Assembly (NCBI GenBank): GCA_944472135.2
Contig: OX235264.1
Span: 98,218,319-98,282,318 of the forward strand
Length of the DNA: 64,000 nt
From: Trichobilharzia regenti
Taxonomy: Eukaryota > Platyhelminthes > Trematoda > Strigeidida > Schistosomatidae
Direction of reading: 5' to 3'
Shown: positions 21,785 through 32,889 of the stretch, one piece after another
Position numbering within the stretch: the stretch's first letter is position 1
Layout of the letters: the number at the start of each line of letters is the position of its first letter
The notes under the pieces: model-generated
The model's input: only the letters and a program-made list of their open reading frames with translations
The model's database searches: none
What the model was told of the DNA's origin: nothing
Position numbers and translations under genes: made by a program

Positions 21785-22445
21785 CCGAAACTCTCCGTCT
21801 CTGCCACTTGTTGGCTCCCAGATCAAATGCATCCAAGGTAACACGATGTTGTCCACAGTGAATTCCAGAAGGAGTGTTTCATCCTGCTTGGAACTCGCCA
21901 GGCGGATCAAACGTGCCCTCTCGGTTCCGGTGTCATAATTATTCCTCTAGGTTTCGAGTGGATGACCTCTGTCTTCAACACCACATCTCCATATCGCCCT
22001 GTCCTCGGCAGCCATTTTACATGGATTCACTGTTATCCATGAGCTTTCATCTCCTCTTCACGCGACCTGGTCCGTGTTATCCTTTCACTGTTATCCAACT
22101 TGTTGTTTCTCATTTGTGTTCCACTGGTGTGATGGACTGTCCAGTGTAAGATGTCATTCAGCGGTCTGCCATCACGTTTTCTATCTATCTTCACTTTCGT
22201 CGGCACAGTTTTTGGGAAGTAGGCAGATGGTTGGTCTGTCACACTGCATAGTTTCATGTTGCCAGCACTTTATGGCCATCTGGTCTTCACTACCAGGCTA
22301 AGTTAGCTGCTGATAATAGCCTGCAGTAGACCAGTGGAAGTCCTTTCGATGATGCGCCAAGTGTCTGATTTGGCTTTAGTTTAGAAAAAACGGGTCTTGT
22401 TCTGTGTGGTGAGTGCAGCTGATTTCCGCATAAATTTTAAAGTAG
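21785..22445 (-). mobile_element. RTE-like LINE, decayed
   Basis: Minus-strand order of LINE words: CACTGGACAGTCCATC region, ATGACATCTTACACTGG, the 'KCWQHET' segment and CTTGGCGCATCATCG. No frame is intact. Confidence 0.5.
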
Positions 22446-22459
22446 GGAAGGACTATCTT

Positions 22460-23705
22460 TTCCCTTCAGTCTTGCCCTCTACCTCAACTTTATAGACTTT
22501 CAAAAGGCATTCGACAGCGTCAACCACGAAGTAATTTGGAAACTACTTGAGTACTACGGCGTACCTCAAATATTCACCAACATTATTCAACAGCTGTACG
22601 ACAACGGAACATGTCAAGTCATCCACAACGGAAAACCCACTCAGCGAGGCGTTAAGAGTATACACAGGAGTCAGACAAGGGTGCTGGCTTATTATCACCC
22701 ACCAATGATATTCCTAATTGTGGTGCACGACTGGATTATGCGTCAGAGAGTGAGTGGGAAACGAGAAGACAGGGATACCCATCCTGGACCGACGTGAAGA
22801 ATCTAGAAGACCTGGATTTCCCGCGTGGATGATTTATGTTTGATGGCACACAAACTCGAAGACTTACAAGCGAAAACCGACCGACAAAATGGTCGAAGAA
22901 GCAGCCGGTGAAGACAGGACTCCAAGTGAACACAGACAAGACGGAGGTGATGAAAATAACCAACCAACCAACGAACAACAACAACAGGAGCAGCATCCAG
23001 CGTCAATCACCATCAGCGGAAGGAATTCGAAAGAGGTTACTTCATTCACTCACTGATCTAGGGAACATTGTCTCAACTACAGGCAGTAGGAACGGATGAG
23101 GATGTCAAATCGAGAGAGAATCGAGAAGGTGAGAAACACATTCATCAACCTGAAACCAATCTAGAAATCTTCGTCACTCAGCCAGCATCAACAACAAAAT
23201 TCGGTTGGATTTTCAATACAAACAACGTCAAGTCAGTCAGTTCTTCTATACGGACTAGAATATTTCCAACAACCTGTTGCACACCTTTATCAACCAACAA
23301 CTGTCTTCACTGGCTCTATAATGAAGATCAGATGGCCGGATCGGAAAGAATCACCAACAAGAACCTGTGGGTGGGAACAAACAAAACAAGAACCAATCAC
23401 CAAGCAACAAATATGCAGGGGAAAGTGGAGGAAGATGGATCGGACACTCGCTCGCTGAGGAGGCCGCTGGGTGACATCGCGCGCGCGTCAGGTCGTTGCT
23501 CGACTGGAACCCAAAAGGGAAGTGGCTAGTGAATCATCCAAGGGTGACATGGAGGAGGTCGTGTGAAGACAGAGGAGTTGAAACAATATGGACCAACATT
23601 GATGCAGGTGAAAAGTATAGCAGTAGGAAGAGAGAAGCAAGTGGAGACATGCAGTTGAAGCCATATGTTCCACTAGGAACCCAAGGGAACAATAACAATA
23701 ACATA
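22460..23705 (+). mobile_element. RTE-like LINE, RT to 3' end
   Basis: Encodes LYLNFIDFQKAFDSVNHEVI and WKLLEYYGVPQIFTNIIQQL (RT palm, motif A with Phe-Asp), HNGKPTQ, PMIFLIVV..DWIMR, then a damaged YADD region (RVDDLCLMAHKLEDLQ), IRTRIF..TTCCTPLSTNNCL, and the 3' end GAAGCCATATGTTCCACTAG with an AACAATAAC tail. It differs from the 60.7-kb copy by many residues, so it is another subfamily. Frameshifts around 22640, 22800 and 23230. Confidence 0.78.
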
Positions 23706-24218
23706 GCATCATCATTTGCAACACCTTTAGGTAAAACGACGCTGCCTAGATAAGTGATCAAAGTGACTTCGTTCAAATGTTTCCTGTTGACACTGATCGA
23801 TGACTGTTGTAGTTGTTTTTGTTAGTTGGCCATCTTCACCACTTCTATCTTCTCTATGTTTGACTGAAGTCCCGTCTTCACTGACTACCTCTTCCAATCA
23901 GCTTTATTTTTCATCCGTTAATCTGCCCAAAATAAACCATCTTCAACCAAATAACGTATGAAACAAATAAATTGGAATTTGTTTGAATGCGATAAAATTT
24001 CCTAAGTAAAACTAAGCTTGAAAAAAACAAAACACACTGAATTATGAGGCGAAATCCCTGCTCAATTCATCAATATGTAACAGGATTTGACATGGTTCAC
24101 TGGTTTTCATTTGTTTTTCTTTTATTTTCTTTCTGTGTTGTCTGTCTGTTTTCAGCCTCATATATATCTTACTTTATCTGTGTGGCAAATGCCTAGGGAA
24201 ATGCTAACACTAATACAA

Positions 24219-24240
24219 CATATATATATATATATATAAT
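24219..24240. repeat. AT microsatellite
   Basis: About ten AT units. The flanking 23710-24760 has no feature I recognise. Confidence 0.85.
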
Positions 24241-24764
24241 TGAATTAGCAAGACTGAACAAGCGAAAGAATCAAGAATGTTTCATGTGTTATTTTTCCTT
24301 ATTCTACAGAATATGATTTAATGAAGGCAGAAATTATGACATGTTACTTACGGTTTTATTAGAGTATAGTGACTGAAAGAGTATGTAGAAGTTTAACAGC
24401 CACAAATTATATGCTTGTCAGTTAAGAATTAAAGACTCAAATAGAATTTGAAGACTGTAGTAGATTATAACTGAGTATTGTTCGGCTAACTTCAACCTCA
24501 AAGGATCCTTAGCTCATGCTTTATATTTGACTACAAGACCATAGCTCTACCAATAATCAAAATAAAAATCTGGATACGTTACGGCTCACAGTAAGCTTAC
24601 AAATTAATCAACATGCGTATTTGAAGACACAAGATTCACAAGAGAAGCAGAATTAGATAAGCAAAATTGCTTTCTTAGAAGTTTTATTCAAGAAAACTGA
24701 CCTATGAAATTTAAAAACAAACTTACGCCCGATATCAACCCATACAGACTAATTTAAGTGTTGG

Positions 24765-25125
24765 TTTGTAGGGATTTGGTTGATTGGTTACAGGATTTCA
24801 CCATGAGCTGACATTGGTTAGAGAACCAGTGGAAAACCTGGGAGTACTGGACAGCTGTTTCGTTCCAGTTTGGGACTCTTCAGAAGTACGCATCCACCAG
24901 GGTTCGAATCCAGGAACTTCTGGTTACAAGGCGAGCTCGTAGACCATTAAGCCACTGGGACCCAATTCAATGGCCAGTGCATGAATTCTGACTTCTGCCA
25001 ATTTATGACATAGCATGGCCCCTAGCTTATGTCTTCGGCGAGTATTTGTCCTCACACCCGACCTACTGCAGGTTTTCCAATGGTTCTCTAACCAATGTCA
25101 GCCCATGGTTAAATCCTGTAACCAC
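24765..25125. repeat. SINE-C inverted pair
   Basis: 24765-25055 is a minus-strand SINE-C from 3' end (TTGGTTTGTAGGGATTTGG) through hammerhead module (GACAGCTGTTTCG...GGGACTCTTCAG), B box (GGGTTCGAATCC) and 5' start (GTATTTGTCCTCACACC). Right against it, 25066-25123 is a plus-strand piece of the 3' half (GGTTTTCCAATGGTTCTCTA). Junction word CCTACTGCAGG. Confidence 0.8.
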
Positions 25126-25309
25126 ACAGACTAAAATCTCGACTATAACACCAGCTATAATCCAGCTCCACTATTTCTTGTCATTTGACTTTAATAGTAG
25201 TAAAATTTCACGTATCTCTAGTATCAGTACTGTATCATTCCAATTATACGAGTTAAGTGTAGGTTCATTGAACAAGGGTTGAGTAATCAGCCTCCCCCTA
25301 CACCTAACT

Positions 25310-25572
25310 ATATAACATTTTGAAACGGCACCTCTGTTCCACCATTTTATGTGCTATCGCATCCACTGCACGTGCTAAAGTTTCTTCTGAAGTGGTGGTC
25401 CTCTAATCGAAATCAAGCATTTTACACTTATCTAAATTCCAATATTTCGATAATCTAACTGCTGTCGGTCTACTATACTGACCAACGCACTTGACCCCCT
25501 AATCATTCTTATGTATACTGTAGATCAGATTATTTTGTCTAGTGTAGTCAATGGGGTCCCGTGTGAAGGTTT
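25310..25572 (-). pseudogene. PLE GIY-YIG remnant
   Basis: Minus-strand pieces read QNNLIYSIH..., CVGQYSRPTAVRLSKYWNL and a C-terminal run with ALARAVDAIAHKMVEQ-like residues, the same order as in the PLE nuclease at 14.0-14.2 kb (NLVYLI...YIGQTSRTGVVRL). Frames are broken. SINE-A follows directly. Confidence 0.55.
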
Positions 25573-25576
25573 TAAT

Positions 25577-25806
25577 GCGTCGGTGGCACAGCGGTTAGGA
25601 CGCTAGCCGATCATACACATACTCCGGGGTTCGATCCCCGGCCACAGACGCACTCCTTTACTTCACTAAGCCAGTAGTGAGACTGTTAAAGAGGAAAGGT
25701 TGGGCATGGGGCTAGCAACCACATCCTGTGAAATGAAAACTACTATAGAAACTTCAAGCCTCTAGCTTGGAGCCCTATGTTCCACTGGGAACGTGAAGAA
25801 AAAAAA
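25577..25806 (+). repeat. SINE-A
   Basis: Full copy: GCGTCGGTGGCACAGCGGTT head, B box GGGTTCGATCC, body GGTTGGGCATGGGGCTAGCA, tail AGCCCTATGTTCCACTGGGA and an A run. It sits in the PLE remnant at 25310-25572. Confidence 0.88.
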
Positions 25807-25891
25807 TGCTGCCCCAAATCTTGATTTTATTTTAAGTTCTGCCTAATACTATATCACAATGTATTTAAAAATAATATCATTTTGTTTTACA

Positions 25892-26210
25892 CTACTGTGC
25901 ATTACTTTTACAAAAATCATGAAAACCATAAATTTTGTCAGAAAGTTGTTGTATTGAAATAAAATGCCGAGATGGAAATGCAGTCAACTTAAATGCTTTT
26001 GACTTCATACAATCAATTTTTGCAGACTTAAAGTGTAAAGTAGAAGAAACTAGACAGTGTTTAGTCAAACTCTCAGGCAGAATAGCACACACTTTCATTT
26101 TCATTTACATAGTAATTGTGATAAGAATCAACGGATACTGTACAAGTGTAGACTGGGGAAATAATTTTCATACACGTTGTGTTTCTATGCTTTTTGGGAA
26201 GATGAACTAA
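25892..26210 (+). other. Unassigned ORF-like stretch
   Basis: One plus frame reads CCIEIKCRDGNAVNLNAFDF and IFADLKCKVEETRQCLVKLS without a stop over about 90 codons, more protein-like than its neighbours. No family recognised; it lies between two PLE remnants and could be an unfamiliar part of one. Confidence 0.25.
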
Positions 26211-26559
26211 GCAAAGTCAGGCAGTGTTCTTGTACACTTAATCACTACCTTCTCTCTAGATATCCTGAAACCTAACCCCATCATCCCCATTTTGTAGGGA
26301 GTTGTCTTTCCAAATTTATGACATCGATATGACTGGATGGAAAAAGAGATAAAGCTTCTGAGAAAACTCTTTTTGCATAATGAATTTCCACACGTTTCAT
26401 AAACGAATCACACAGCTGAAACCTATGAAGTACATTTTTACGTCTATAACCAAGAAAATGTTGTATATGAACCTTGAATTCAAAGGTGACTTAGCTGCTG
26501 ACATCCCTAAGATATCTCGAAGTCCCTGGAAAGGACAATCACAGAAGAATCGTTGAGAA

Positions 26560-26910
26560 TAGCATTTTCTAGTCTACAATTACTGTTCAATAACCGAAAG
26601 AATGAGAAACCACAGCTGACCAACTCACTGGGCACTTACAAATTTGTCTGCTCTTGAGGACCTAGGTATATCTGGTTTCGTCCAAGAGAGTAAAAGAATA
26701 CAATCCTGGGAGGTTACAGAGAATTGGAAGTGAGCCTACAAGATACAAAATAACCGAACATGTGTTCGACACTGGTCATCTCATTTCCGTAGACTCTTCA
26801 TTCAGAACTATCCATCAGGCAATAAATAACCTGCCCAAAAAATTTCATATCCGACTCATCTGTATTACTCAAGCTTTGACCATCTAAGTACAAATTTAAA
26901 AATCACAGCA
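26560..26910 (+). pseudogene. PLE GIY-YIG remnant
   Basis: Pieces read LTNSLGTYKFVCS, GPRYIWFRPRE (from Y-IGRT-type box), ITEH/PNMCSTLVISF in shifted frames, SVDSSFRTIHQ and the C-terminal NNLPKKFHIRL. Order fits a GIY-YIG nuclease plus C-terminus; stops and shifts are common. Confidence 0.5.
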
Positions 26911-27039
26911 TTGAGTTTTTCAGTGCACTGAATTGTCTTTAGTGACTGGGTTGATTTTTCGGAATACTGCCGCTAGTCACAAGTTCAACCTTCCCTCTTC
27001 AACCGAGTGTGACCCCGGCTAGTAAATTAGTGCACGAGT

Positions 27040-27625
27040 AAACTAGGCGAGGATGATGTATGTCTTATGTCACATAGACTTCAAGCTCTGCAGACGAAGA
27101 CCAACAAGTTGGCAAAGGAAGGCACCACCGAAAACACCACTTCAAGTGAACACAGAGAGGATAGAGATGATGAAGATGCCTAACAAACAAGGAGTACAAA
27201 TCATCATCGTTGGAGGAAATCTGAGGGAGGCCAAGTGTGCCACTCATCTAAGCAACATCGTTTCAACCAAAAGTGGCACGAGTGAGGATATTGAAGTATC
27301 TCCATCAGACTACCGCAGCAAATACAACTTTGGCAACGAACCAACCTAAAGCTAGACAAATATACAGAAGTAAATGGAGACGCATCGGGGACACACTGAT
27401 AAGAATGTTGAACAACATCGCGCACTGGACAGTCTATTCAGTGGAACCCAAACGGGAAGCGACGAGTTGGACAACAGTCAGAGCGTGACATGGCGGAGAT
27501 CGTGTGAGGAGGAGATGACAGCCTGTGAGTAATCATGGAGCCAGCTAGAGACGACTGTGGAGGACAGGACAATATGGAGATGTGGTGTTGAAGCCCTGTC
27601 CTTCACTCGGAACTTAAGGCTACGA
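27040..27625 (+). mobile_element. RTE-like LINE 3' part
   Basis: Starts in the damaged FADD region (EDDVCLMSHRLQALQTKTNKL in shifted frame), then NTERIEMMKMPNKQ, CATHLSNIVSTKSG, AARQIYRSKWRRIGDTLIR, VEPKREA and a 3' end GAAGCCCTGTCCTTCACTCG. Multiple shifts. Confidence 0.7.
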
Positions 27626-27904
27626 AGAGAAAAATTACACATTCGGACTACATATTAATGATAATAATCCCTTGTAATCTGTTCACTGTGCAAAATGTCG
27701 ATTATGTCGGCCGTAGTATAAGATTCCAAGACAGCATATTTTTTGCTTACTGGTGTAACACAGCATCATTAAGCTATTATGTCATTCCATCAGTAGTCAT
27801 TTCTTAAACCACACTAAATGACTACGATTCAGAAAAAAATTCCTACAGAGCTACCAATGAGAGATACAAAATAACTTGAAAGAATACTAACAGATGTCTG
27901 ACAA

Positions 27905-28090
27905 TAAGAGGTGGCTGTCGTAGCCTGGTGGCCTAGTGAATAATGATTCAGTGTATGGAACGATGATTACTGAATTTAAGTCTCAGAGGAAACACCACTA
28001 TTCATTGGAAATTCGGGTGCTTCTATCTAACGAGTCCCAAATAGGATGAAACCCGTGTCTTCTATTCCACTGCTATTCAGTGTCAAACAA
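27905..28090 (+). repeat. S-alpha SINE relic with hammerhead remnant
   Basis: Diverged tRNA-like head (GTGGCTGTCGTAGCCTGGTG...), then CTAACGAGTCCCAAATAGGA, TGAAACCCG and CTATTCCACTGCTATTCAG: the S-alpha hammerhead with the first box reading CTAACGA instead of CTGACGA. Confidence 0.65.
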
Positions 28091-28194
28091 AGAAATATGT
28101 TAGCAGTCAAACTAATGCACTTATATAAATAAATATTCATTTTATTGGGCAGTTCAACAGTGGGAGACGTGTTTAAGTAAGTTTTTATGCTGGT

Positions 28195-28562
28195 CTAGTT
28201 AACTAAAAAACTTATCAACAATTACAGAACCGCTGGAAAACCTGGGATTACTGGAAGGCTGTTTCGTCCTAGTTTTGGACACTTTACCAGTGCACAGCCA
28301 CCGGGGTTCGAACCCAGGATCTCCTGGTTACAAGGCGAGCTCGTAGACCATTGAGCCACTGGGGGACCCAATCCAATGGTTCTTCAATTCTAACTTCTGC
28401 CAATTCACGACATAGCGCGACTATTTCACAATGTCTTCTTTGATGAGTTACTGCCTCATCTTCAACCTGCTGTACCCTACTGGTCACGACTTTCCACTAG
28501 AACCCAAGGTCACTGCCTGAATAAGCCCAGTCACTAGTGAGCATCAGATTAATATCTCTAAG
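28195..28562 (-). repeat. SINE-C, long unit
   Basis: Minus-strand unit with hammerhead module (GTTTCGTCCTAG keeps a perfect 4-bp stem II, but the first box is lost), B box (GGGTTCGAACCC), tRNA-like head and an extra 5' spacer of about 120 bp (TACTGGTCACGAC, CACTAGTGAGCAT) that recurs at 39285-39375 and 48520-48610. It runs head-to-tail into the next unit. Confidence 0.8.
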
Positions 28563-28853
28563 TATTGGTTTTGTAGGGATTTTGCTTGATTGCATGGAGG
28601 ATTTCACCATGAGCTGACATCAGTTAGAGAACCACTGGAAAACCTGGAAGTACTGTAACCCTGGTAACCAGAAGGTCCTGGATTCAAACCTCGGTGGGTG
28701 CGTACTGCTGAAGAGTCCCAAACTAGGCTGACGAAACAGCTGACTGTCCAATGCTTCCAGGTTTTCCAGTGGTTCGCTAACTGATTTCAGCTCATGATGA
28801 AATCCTCCATGCAATCAAACAAAATCCCTACAAAACCAATACTTGAAAACTTA
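28563..28853. repeat. SINE-C inverted pair
   Basis: Left arm 28563-28655 (minus, TATTGGTTTTGTAGGG to GGAAGTACT) and right arm about 28757-28853 (plus) are inverted copies. The centre holds one plus-strand B box and the hammerhead at 28702-28754. Confidence 0.8.
28702..28754 (+). ncRNA. SINE-C hammerhead ribozyme, best copy
   Basis: Core boxes CTGAAGA (28708-28714) and GAAA (28733-28736) are intact. Stem II: GUC pairs GAC (28715-28717 with 28730-28732), then a CU bulge and CC/GG. Stem III: ACAG pairs CUGU around a CUGA tetraloop (28736-28747). C at 28748 is the cleavage base. Stem I pairs 28702-28707 with 28749-28754 with one mismatch and one G-U. Type I topology. Activity is a prediction from the fold. 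Confidence 0.62.
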
Positions 28854-29170
28854 TCAACAAATTAGATAACAATTAAAAGTCAATCACCTATAATAATAAC
28901 CCTTCATGTATGTGAATATTCCTGAACAAAACATAAAAGTAATTATGCAAATGTAGTAGAGAAACTAGGTTGTTACCTTTTAACGACTTTTCTTCCCTTT
29001 TATTGGGTCCTGGAATTTTACAAGTGTGTGTGTGTGTTTATATTTGCGTGCAGTTCATTGTGTGCAGAATCAGTATTTTCCTTTTCTTTTCAGTATATAT
29101 ATACATTTTCTTTGTTAGAGAACATGGTCAGAAAGTGTCTTTACAAACATGGAAACACAATGTTTAAAGC

Positions 29171-29172
29171 CC

Positions 29173-29201
<29 letters not shown>
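29171..29201. repeat. AT microsatellite
   Basis: About fourteen AT units; a shorter GT run is at 29023-29036. The rest of 28860-29870 has nothing I recognise. Confidence 0.85.
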
Positions 29202-29203
<2 letters not shown>

Positions 29204-29959
29204 TGTGTATTTACAAGGTGTGTGTGGTTTCATTAGATAATACCCTAGTACGGGTGCTTCTTTCCCATTTTACTACATGAATTCCTTTTTAATGTTTGCT
29301 GTATAAAAAGTTGGGTCAATTGGGTATAGGAAGCAAATATGTCTTAACAAGGTCATGTACATGAAAAATTATCAATAATTCATCTTCTCTTAATTAGTTT
29401 TCCCTCCTTTTTTTCACCTCATTCCATCGTTTTTCTTCCTCACCACATTTTATGGGGAATCGATTTAACTACAACTGTCATAGAAAAGTCATGGTGAAAA
29501 TGCCCACAAATCTCTGTAGGGAGTTAGAAAAACAGACAAAGGGGGTCAACACGGTTGTTTCCACACTAGTAGGAGTGGTTGAATGATTTTCTGTTGTATG
29601 CATAACTCCTGTCATTTTATCTGAATAGCTGAAGTTTTATCAATGCTCAGACGAGACGAAAGCTTATATTCTTTGGCAGATTATTTTTCACTATATATAC
29701 TACTTTGAAGGAGGTGGTATTTGCTGAGATGGATAGACCAGTGTTGACTAGATGTTCGATTATCGCACACTCCTTACAGAGCCAATATTACCTTACTGCC
29801 TCTGCTGATCACAATTCAACTCATTAAATTGTTCATTTTGTTGCGTAACTCTAATACACTTATTCAAATTCTTTTATGCATTGACTAATGCTTATAACTA
29901 TGTTTGTGATAGCTCTTCACTTATGTTACTGCCCTGTTTCGTGAATAATAATGATAATA

Positions 29960-30690
29960 CCTTTATTCTGGACCAATCGGTGGCTGCAACCTTGCATATC
30001 GCAATGACCCAACAAGCTACGCTGGCTGGAACTACTGTTCCTGTAGGTCCTACCATGACAGGAAGGCTGTTAGGATACCGATTACACTAAAAGCAGTCAC
30101 CGGCTTAGTGTGAAAAGTTTTTCTTTTTTACACTATGCTGGGAGTCCGTGAGCGAAGACGTGCTTCTGGGGAACAGGGATGTAACGGCAGTGAGGTGTTT
30201 CCCTCAAATGACCAGCATGCCACCTCTGCTGTCTCTCCACTCTGAAAGGAGGAGGTTAGAAAATGTCGACCCCGAAAATTGTACATCCAGACTTATCCTA
30301 TGGTGGTCCGTGGCCAGCGGTAAGTTTACTAAAAGGGAACCAATACAAAAAACCAGTTCATACAGGCCGTGTGTGACCGGCCTCAAGCAGTTTTGCTCTG
30401 AACTCTGCGGTCACATAAAACCAACCTTCTTTCATTTTGAGGTACACGAAGACTCAATCAACTTCCACGGTGTGGGCACCGGGGAAGTAATAACCGTCCG
30501 TACACTTACAAAAGCACACAAAGCCTTACTTCTTTCCTTTATTCTAGACAGTGTTTTTTGCATGATATCTTCAAGTAAAATATCAATTGACAGCAGTATA
30601 TCCTGTAACACACAATGGTGTCCGACCAGCTGAAGCATAAACCATTCCATGATGTGGTATATCTGCTTTGTCTCCTTCAAAAAATCCACG
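29960..30690 (+). other. Unrecognised GC-richer segment with a 161-codon ORF
   Basis: 30148-30633 is open on the plus strand and starts MSEDVLLGNRDV; an overlapping minus frame of 85 codons also exists. Composition differs from the AT-rich surroundings, suggesting coding or mobile-element origin (for example a LINE 5' part). No motif recognised; neither strand can be preferred. Confidence 0.25.
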
Positions 30691-31123
30691 ATATCTAGTT
30701 GAAAGATGTAAGATGTTCAGAAGTATATTTTGACACCCAAGGACACAATTAAAGAACAGTTACCTCGTGTATTGGGATACGTTGCCTGCCACCCACAACC
30801 AGACTATTCCTCAAATCTAGTAGTCAAAATGAGATTGTATATAAATGCGACTGTATAGCTCTAATGGGAAAAAATGAATTCGCCGTGGAAAAGAGTGTCT
30901 CTTTGCTGAATTACGTGATTTTTCTTCAATTGCGTAAGACTGAAGCATGCTAGGTGGCACCATTTCACTTTGACCACAACTTCAATAGGTTGGTAACTAC
31001 TTCTGGAGTTATCACAAAGAACTCTCACTTATCCTCTCAGATGCACACATACACACATGGAGAGAGGCAGAAAGAAGCTTACCACTTTTTTCTAATTTCC
31101 AACTAGTCACCCACTTCTAAGTT

Positions 31124-31363
31124 TTTTTCTTTCCTTCACGTTCCCCAGTGGAAAATAGGGCTTCAAGCTAGTGGCTTGAAGTTTCTGTAGCAGTGTTTAT
31201 TTTACAGGATGGGGTCGCTAGCCTCATGCCCAACCTTTCATCTTCACCAGCATTATTTCTCGTGGCTTAGTGAGGTAAAAGAGTTCGTCTGCGGCCAGGC
31301 ATCGAACCCTGGACCACGTGCATGGTCGGCGAGCGTCCTAACCGCTATGCCACCAACGCACAC
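31124..31363 (-). repeat. SINE-A with target duplication
   Basis: Complete minus-strand SINE-A flanked by CTTCTAAGTT at 31114-31123 and 31364-31373, a 10-bp duplication that fixes both ends. It has the full head (ACGCTCGCCGACC, B box) and the body and tail of the family. Confidence 0.92.
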
Positions 31364-31373
31364 CTTCTAAGTT

Positions 31374-32119
31374 ACACCCTACATTACGTAACATGTTTCA
31401 CGAGGGCAAATTTTGCCAGTATCTGATTGGTCTTATGATTTCTTTGTTTAATATTATTACGATTGCATAGCTTATTAAAATGAATCGTCAAAAAAAATCC
31501 CTCTCTGTTCACTTCTTTTTCTTACGACCTAATATGAAAATATTTAGTTCATTGAGGATTTGTAACAAACCACTTAAGAATAAGCATCTACGTTGATCGG
31601 CACTCAGTTGCCAGTTCACACTTATAATGGTTTTATTTATAAATCAGCACCTTTTTAACCGTACACAATTCCAAGTTTAAACAAAGGTCTTAAGTCGACT
31701 ATACAGGTTTTAAAAACATTGTACACACACATAGCTAAATCTGTAAAGTGCTTACTAGGAATGTGACATTTTGGCTTAAGAGATAAATAATAATACTAAA
31801 CAGATTGATGACATTTCTATTTGGATTGGAACACAGTTGTCTGGGAAACTCCAGACAATCGATTTTTATCAGTCATGCATTTTTACCCATAAAACCAAAG
31901 GTAACATACATACAAAACAAACTGGGCAATTCACCATGATGATAAAGATCACTTAAACCTATTTCCTGTGTGAGCCTGCTTAAATATTCCATGAATATCT
32001 TTTCAAGATTACCTTATCTTCTTATCACTGTTATAGTTTGGCATACGTTTTCTTCTTTGAATAGATAGGAAAGCATGAAAGGCATGGAGCTACATCCTAC
32101 TGACTGACTGACGCATTAA
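31374..32119. other. No recognised feature
   Basis: AT-rich, no repeat or coding match that I can name. Confidence 0.4.
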
Positions 32120-32690
32120 TATTCATTATTATTATCTCCTTTAATTCCTAGAGGAGCATAAGGCTTCAGCTGCACGTTTCCATTGCGTTCGGTTCTCTGC
32201 CAACGTTTTCACCTGGCTCCAAGTCACCCCACATGCTTTCATCTACCTTCCACATGAACTCCTCCAATTCACTCTCACACTGACGACCAACTCGCCGCTT
32301 CCCCTTTGGGTTTAATTCGAGCGATTGCTTGTCTAGTCATGTCATTAAATGGTTCGTTTCCTCAGAGTATGGCCAATCCACCTAACTCCATTTCTTTCTG
32401 CTTATTTGTTGCACAATCGATTCCTGATTGGTTCACTCATTTCCAGAGATCCCTGTTGCTGATCTTCTATGGCCGCCCATCTGATCTTGAGTTGTATTGA
32501 ACGAAGACAGCTGTTAATGAAGGTCTTTAGTTTTTTTGGGATGCTTTTTATGACGCGCCAAGTCTTTGATCCGTACAGTAAGTAGCACTGACTTCATATT
32601 GGAGTTGAAAATCCGGATCTTATTTTTTATGATGAGTGCTGTTGACCTCCACACAAACTTCAGAGTAATGATTGATATAAGTAGTTGGAT
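32120..32690 (-). mobile_element. RTE-like LINE, 3' part
   Basis: Minus-strand LINE from its ATT-repeat tail (ATTATTATT at 32125-32137) through CTTTAATTCCTAGAGGAGC, the RKRRVGRQ-type C-terminus, the W.GHTLR-type region, and FNSNMKSVL / LKFVWRSTALIIKNKIRI. 5' truncated near 32690. Confidence 0.75.
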
Positions 32691-32889
32691 ACTACTTACG
32701 TAAACCAGTAGTGCTTGCAAGCTGGACTGGCGTTTTGATCGTTTTTAACTGGCTCATCAGCGCTGTGCCTGGTTCGACTTAGCTACGTAGTTTGCCGATC
32801 GCGAATTTGATTCAGGGTATTACCAGTTCGCACAAGTGGCTAGCCGAATTTCAGGCAGTAGTAGCGTAGACATGATATCCGGCTATCAA

